55,475 nt of DNA from Sphaerochaeta sp. S2 (GTDB lineage: Bacteria > Spirochaetota > Spirochaetia > Sphaerochaetales > Sphaerochaetaceae). This document shows, piece after piece, positions 52,066 to 55,475 of the stretch. Positions within the stretch are counted from its first letter, which is position 1; each line of letters opens with the position of its first letter. The notes beneath the pieces were generated by a model. It was not told where the DNA came from and did no database searches. It saw nothing but the letters and a program-made list of their open reading frames with translations. The stretch lies in assembly GCF_016406725.1 (NCBI RefSeq), contig NZ_JAEKNT010000232.1:1-55475 (forward strand), in the 5' to 3' direction. The position numbers and the translations under genes are program-made.

Positions 52066-53111
52066 CAGCGTTTCCTCCAGAAATAGTATGCCATGGCGAA
52101 GACCACCAGCATACAACACACCAACATTCCGTAGAACCCCCATCTATAGGTTGCGAGGGGCATGTATGAGAAATTCATCCCATAGAGACCGGTCAGAAAG
52201 GTCAGGGGGATGAATATGGTGCTGATAATTGTCAGTACTTTCATGATGGAGTTCATTTTTGTATCGAGGCTGGAGAGATAGACTTCCATGACACTGCTGA
52301 CTGTTTCCCTGAGCATCTCACACTCTTCAGCAAGCCATAGAGCATGGTCTTGAATGTCGGTGAGCAATATCTTGGTATTCTTATCCAGGAAGGGATGTTC
52401 CACTCTGATCATGGTGGCGAGGATATCCTTCAGGGGGCTGGTCATCCTCCTCAGTGAGAGAATCTTTGCCTTATGCCTGTGTATGGTAGGAGCATCGGTG
52501 GAACTCGGAGAGGTAATCACAAGCTGTTCCAGCGCATCGGTCTCATTCTCCAGTTCATCAGCTCTCACCAGGTATTGGTCAACGACCCGGTCGATGAGTG
52601 TGTGGAAGAGGACGCTGCTGTCTCCTCTTTGCAGCTTGGTCTGCGGATCTTCCAACTGACGTATGGCAGGGAGGAATACCTCACTTGCATACTCTGTGAT
52701 GGAGAGCACCCAATGCTTCCCCAGGAAGAGGGAGAGCTGTTGGTCTTCGGTGGTTTCCGTTGGAAGAATTCTCAGCGTGATGGCGAGATACTGCTCATAG
52801 CTGTCGAGTTTCAGGCGTTGATCGGTGGAGAATACATCCTCAAGGCTGAGGGAGGAAAGGGAAAAAGCCTTCGCAACCTCGACGATGGACATGATATTGG
52901 ACAGTCCACTTATTTGCACCCAGCAACGTTGGTTCTCTTTCGGTAGCACAAACCCTTCTGTCAACTCATACGATCCAGATGAGTAGAGGTGAGTGCGAAT
53001 TCTGGTCGCCTCGGGTTGCCCGTCTCCCACAAAGACCAGGGATCCAGCAGCCAGTCCTTCCTTTTTCTTATGGAGGGGCTGGCGAGTTTGGTGCGTGTGA
53101 TGAGGTTTCAT
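52059..53111 (-). CDS. corA: CorA-family divalent cation transporter
   Basis: 350 residues. Large N-terminal cytoplasmic domain, a long helix (KMNSIMKVLTIISTIFIPLTFLTGLYGMNF) and two C-terminal membrane helices. The signature GMN is intact at YGMNF (about 310), then MPLATYRWGFYG. Pentameric Mg2+/Co2+/Ni2+ channel. AGGAG at 5-9 nt before ATG 53111 gives the start. Belongs to the group CNNM-GNAT-CorA on the minus strand. Confidence 0.95.
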   Translation of the reverse strand: MKPHHTHQTRQPLHKKKEGLAAGSLVFVGDGQPEATRIRTHLYSSGSYELTEGFVLPKENQRCWVQISGLSNIMSIVEVAKAFSLSSLSLEDVFSTDQRLKLDSYEQYLAITLRILPTETTEDQQLSLFLGKHWVLSITEYASEVFLPAIRQLEDPQTKLQRGDSSVLFHTLIDRVVDQYLVRADELENETDALEQLVITSPSSTDAPTIHRHKAKILSLRRMTSPLKDILATMIRVEHPFLDKNTKILLTDIQDHALWLAEECEMLRETVSSVMEVYLSSLDTKMNSIMKVLTIISTIFIPLTFLTGLYGMNFSYMPLATYRWGFYGMLVCCMLVVFAMAYYFWRKRWW

Positions 53112-53120
53112 TGTGTTCTC

Positions 53121-53717
53121 CTAGAGTGCGGTGAATCCAAGAACCAGAAAGAGTTGGGCGAGGATGTAACTTCCCATTATACTGGTATCATTTACGTGTT
53201 TCATTGCAAGACTGTCCATACCGATCATGGTATCGCTTAGTATGAACAGCAATATTCCCATGATGCAGAGTAGCGAGGCAAAGCCGGTCAACAGGGACGC
53301 TAGCATGAAGAGCAGCATTGCATATGCGAGGTATTTGGCAGAACCCTTCTGCTTCCCGATCAGGCGATACAACAGGCTGTAGGGAATCATAAGTCCTGAA
53401 AAAGCAATGGCTGCGAGAATCCAGTCCACACCCAACAATAGGACGTGGATGCCGTAGAAGATATGGCACACTGCAAAACTTGCCATACCCCATATAAAAT
53501 GGCTTCCTTGATGCCCCTTGTTCAACAAGGCATCCCCGATGGTGGCAAAGAGAAGTGCAGCGAGAAGCAGGGGATAGTTCCCCTGTTGTATGAGAAATAG
53601 CATCAGGGTTGGCATCAACAGAACTTTTGTCAAATTTCCAAGAAATTGGTATCCAACCGAGCGGAAGCTGAGGTGAGCAAAAGAGATGCCAAGGTAAACC
53701 AAGAGTATGGTGTTCAT
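53121..53717 (-). CDS. YhhN-family membrane protein (lysoplasmalogenase-like)
   Basis: 198 residues from ATG 53717 with about seven hydrophobic segments. The family pattern is seen in LTKVLLMPTLMLFLI, LLFATIGDALL and LFILSDTMIGMD, where the conserved Asp residues lie in the membrane. Relatives include lysoplasmalogenase TMEM86; plasmalogens occur in anaerobes, so that activity is possible. ATG 53723 is an alternative. On the minus strand TACCCT ends 6 nt before the ATG and there is no ribosome binding site. Confidence 0.85.
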   Translation of the reverse strand: MNTILLVYLGISFAHLSFRSVGYQFLGNLTKVLLMPTLMLFLIQQGNYPLLLAALLFATIGDALLNKGHQGSHFIWGMASFAVCHIFYGIHVLLLGVDWILAAIAFSGLMIPYSLLYRLIGKQKGSAKYLAYAMLLFMLASLLTGFASLLCIMGILLFILSDTMIGMDSLAMKHVNDTSIMGSYILAQLFLVLGFTAL

Positions 53718-53775
53718 ATCCATAGGGTAGTGCACTGACCTGTCTTCCTGCAAGAGATTTATTCTTTCGACTATT

Positions 53776-53804
53776 TTGCCATCATTGTAGAATTCTGTTA
53801 TAAT
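53776..53804 (+). promoter_or_regulatory. parE promoter predicting a near-leaderless mRNA
   Basis: TTGCCA (53776-53781), 17-bp spacer, TATAAT (53799-53804), eight bases, then ATG 53813. A consensus -10 with ideal spacing; the leader would be about 0-2 nt. Confidence 0.7.
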
Positions 53805-53812
53805 GCACAGTC

Positions 53813-55475
53813 ATGGCGAAGACAACATATGATGAATCGAAAATTCTTACGCTTAGCGCGTTGGAACATATTCGAAAACGTCCCGGTATGTATATCGGGC
53901 GGTTGGGAAACGGTACCCATGTCGATGATGGTATCTACATCCTTCTCAAGGAGGTGGTGGATAACAGTATCGACGAGTTCATCATGGGCTATGGCAGCCG
54001 TATCGTCATCCGCCTGAAAGAGAGTGAGGTGTCGGTGAGAGACTTCGGGCGGGGCATCCCCCTTGGGAAAGTGGTCGACTGTGTCTCAATCATCAATACC
54101 GGTGCAAAGTATAGTGATGATGTCTTCCAGTTCTCTGTTGGCCTTAATGGTGTTGGTACCAAGGCAGTGAATGCTCTCTCCTCACATTTTCAGGTCACCA
54201 GTTATCGTGAAGGAAAATACAGCACGGCTATCTTTGAGAAAGGCGTCCTGGTCAAAGAAAAGAGTGGTAAGTCAGAGGAAGCTGATGGTACTGAAGTACT
54301 CTTCACCCCTGACCCGGAACTGTTTGGTGAGTACTCCTATAATGAGGATTTTGTCATCTCCAGGATCTGGAGCTATGCCTATCTGAATACAGGGCTTACA
54401 ATCAATTACAATAATCGTGCCTATAAATCATCCAATGGCCTGTATGACCTTCTGGATAAAGAGGTGGGTACGGAAAATCTCTACTCGATCATCCACTACC
54501 AGAGCAAGCAGCTTGAGTTTTCCTTGACCCATGTAACCGGCTCCTACGGGGAGAACTACTTCTCCTATGTGAATGGCCAACATACCACCGATGGGGGAAC
54601 CCATCAGAGTGCCTTCAAGGAAGGTATTCTTAAAGGTATAAACGAGTACTTCAAGAAGAACTGGGCACCACAGGATGTAAGGGAAGGGGTGGTTGGAGCC
54701 ATTGCTGTCAAGATCAAGGAACCGGTATTTGAATCCCAGACGAAAAACAAACTCAGCAATACCGAAATCAGGACCTGGATTGTCAATGAAGTAAAGGACG
54801 CCATTGTCGACTTTCTGTTGAAAAACACCACTGAAGCGGAGAAAATCAACCAGAAGATCCTCAACAACGAGAAACTTCGCAAAGAGCTCAATGAGGTAAA
54901 GAAGGGTGCAAGGGAGTCTGCCAAGAAGGTCAGCCTGAATATTCCCAAACTCAAGGACTGCAAGTACCACCTGGGGCAGAGCAGCGCACATCAGGAGGAG
55001 TGTGAAAGCTCCATGATCTTCCTCACCGAGGGAGATAGTGCCAGCGGAACGATTACCAAGACACGTGATGTCATGACCCAGGCGGTATTCAGCCTCAGGG
55101 GAAAGATAGTCAACGTGTTTGGGAAGAAGAAAACGGAAATATACAAGAACGCCGAGCTCTACAATATGATGGTGGCGCTTGGTATAGAGAACGGATTGGA
55201 AGGGCTACGGTACGGAAAAGTTATCATTGCAACCGATGCTGATACTGATGGCTTCCATATCCGTAACCTGTTGATGACCTATTTTCTGACCTATTTTGAG
55301 GATTTGGTGCTCTCCGGTCGTCTCTACATCCTGGAGACTCCCTTGTTCCGTGTACGGAACAAGACACAGACGGTATACTGTTACAGCGAGAAGGAACGGA
55401 ACCACGCCACAAGCCAGATAAGAAATGCTGAGGTGACCAGGTTCAAAGGGCTTGGTGAGATAGACCCGAAGGAAT
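53813..55475 (+). CDS. parE: DNA topoisomerase IV subunit B (partial, 3' end outside window)
   Basis: At least 554 residues; the window ends before the stop. GHKL ATPase domain: EVVDNSIDEF (Glu, Asn of the active site), DFGRGIPLGKVV and GLNGVGTKAVNALS; transducer domain in the middle (YVNGQHTTDGGTHQSAFKEG); TOPRIM with FLTEGDSASG and IIATDADTDGFHIRNLL. The start YDESKILTLSALEHIRKRPGMYIGRLG is typical of the ParE form in Bacteroidetes and spirochaetes, rather than GyrB. ParC is expected downstream. Confidence 0.92.
   Translation, partial: MAKTTYDESKILTLSALEHIRKRPGMYIGRLGNGTHVDDGIYILLKEVVDNSIDEFIMGYGSRIVIRLKESEVSVRDFGRGIPLGKVVDCVSIINTGAKYSDDVFQFSVGLNGVGTKAVNALSSHFQVTSYREGKYSTAIFEKGVLVKEKSGKSEEADGTEVLFTPDPELFGEYSYNEDFVISRIWSYAYLNTGLTINYNNRAYKSSNGLYDLLDKEVGTENLYSIIHYQSKQLEFSLTHVTGSYGENYFSYVNGQHTTDGGTHQSAFKEGILKGINEYFKKNWAPQDVREGVVGAIAVKIKEPVFESQTKNKLSNTEIRTWIVNEVKDAIVDFLLKNTTEAEKINQKILNNEKLRKELNEVKKGARESAKKVSLNIPKLKDCKYHLGQSSAHQEECESSMIFLTEGDSASGTITKTRDVMTQAVFSLRGKIVNVFGKKKTEIYKNAELYNMMVALGIENGLEGLRYGKVIIATDADTDGFHIRNLLMTYFLTYFEDLVLSGRLYILETPLFRVRNKTQTVYCYSEKERNHATSQIRNAEVTRFKGLGEIDPKE

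Noticed and set aside
1-55475. CRISPR arrays, insertion sequences, prophage genes, tRNA or rRNA
   Set aside because: No regularly spaced repeats, transposase or integrase motifs, or tRNA cloverleaf sequences were seen on reading both strands.

Overview
The window is bacterial chromosomal DNA that reads like a non-spiral spirochaete of the Sphaerochaeta type. This is inferred from overall protein character and gene combination (Borrelia-like rpmH-rnpA-yidC-jag order, MurA with Asp in place of the catalytic Cys, clostridial-looking metabolic genes, oxygen-independent nucleotide reduction); no database search was run. The genes are densely packed, there are no mobile elements, rRNA, tRNA or CRISPR arrays, and coding quality is uniform from end to end.

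Layout. 1-3.3 kb: rpmH, rnpA, yidC and khpB/jag (ribosome, RNase P, membrane insertion). 3.3-6.3 kb: a cobalamin riboswitch in front of anaerobic ribonucleotide reductase nrdD and its activase nrdG. 6.3-7.6 kb: metK on the minus strand with a leader that resembles a SAM-II riboswitch. 7.6-11.8 kb: a winged-helix regulator with an MFS exporter, a PfkB/adenosine-kinase-like kinase, and murA. 11.8-12.1 kb: an AT-rich non-coding stretch flanked by DnaA boxes. 12.2-16.6 kb: a diguanylate cyclase and a feoA-feoA-feoB-small Cys protein iron(II) uptake operon with two copies of one operator palindrome. 16.5-25.5 kb: a degenerate AAA+ sigma-54-type activator, rsmE, ctpA, lgt, an M24 aminopeptidase, gpmI and an aldo/keto reductase. 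25.5-31.5 kb: two membrane proteins, a very large GH13 protein and pth.

31.5-38.7 kb is the most interesting block: a NIF3-insert-like small protein, a DUF39 protein, a NIL-domain ferredoxin, a UPF0280 protein, cobalamin-dependent methionine synthase and methylenetetrahydrofolate reductase in one close-packed run. The middle three match the archaeal route (first studied in Methanosarcina) that builds homocysteine from aspartate semialdehyde and sulfide, so this locus appears to encode sulfide-to-methionine synthesis, with metK as the next step. 38.7-44.5 kb: nth, a fused DAHP synthase-prephenate dehydratase, DUF4416, a lipoprotein, serine dehydratase and an exported protein. 44.6-47.2 kb: a metal-stress locus (RIC-like fragment, CPG-type P1B ATPase, free-standing HMA domain) with two copies of a second palindrome. 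47.2-55.5 kb: leuS, a CNNM/CorC protein, a tandem GNAT, corA, a YhhN protein and the 5' part of parE, which runs off the window.

Two themes cross the window. Several genes without a Shine-Dalgarno sequence have a well-spaced promoter whose -10 box lies 6-8 nt before the ATG, which predicts leaderless mRNAs (lgt, aroF-pheA, leuS, parE and probably others). Convergent neighbours repeatedly overlap at their 3' ends with no terminator between them. Regulation by metabolites and metals is also dense: B12, SAM and two metal-type operators.
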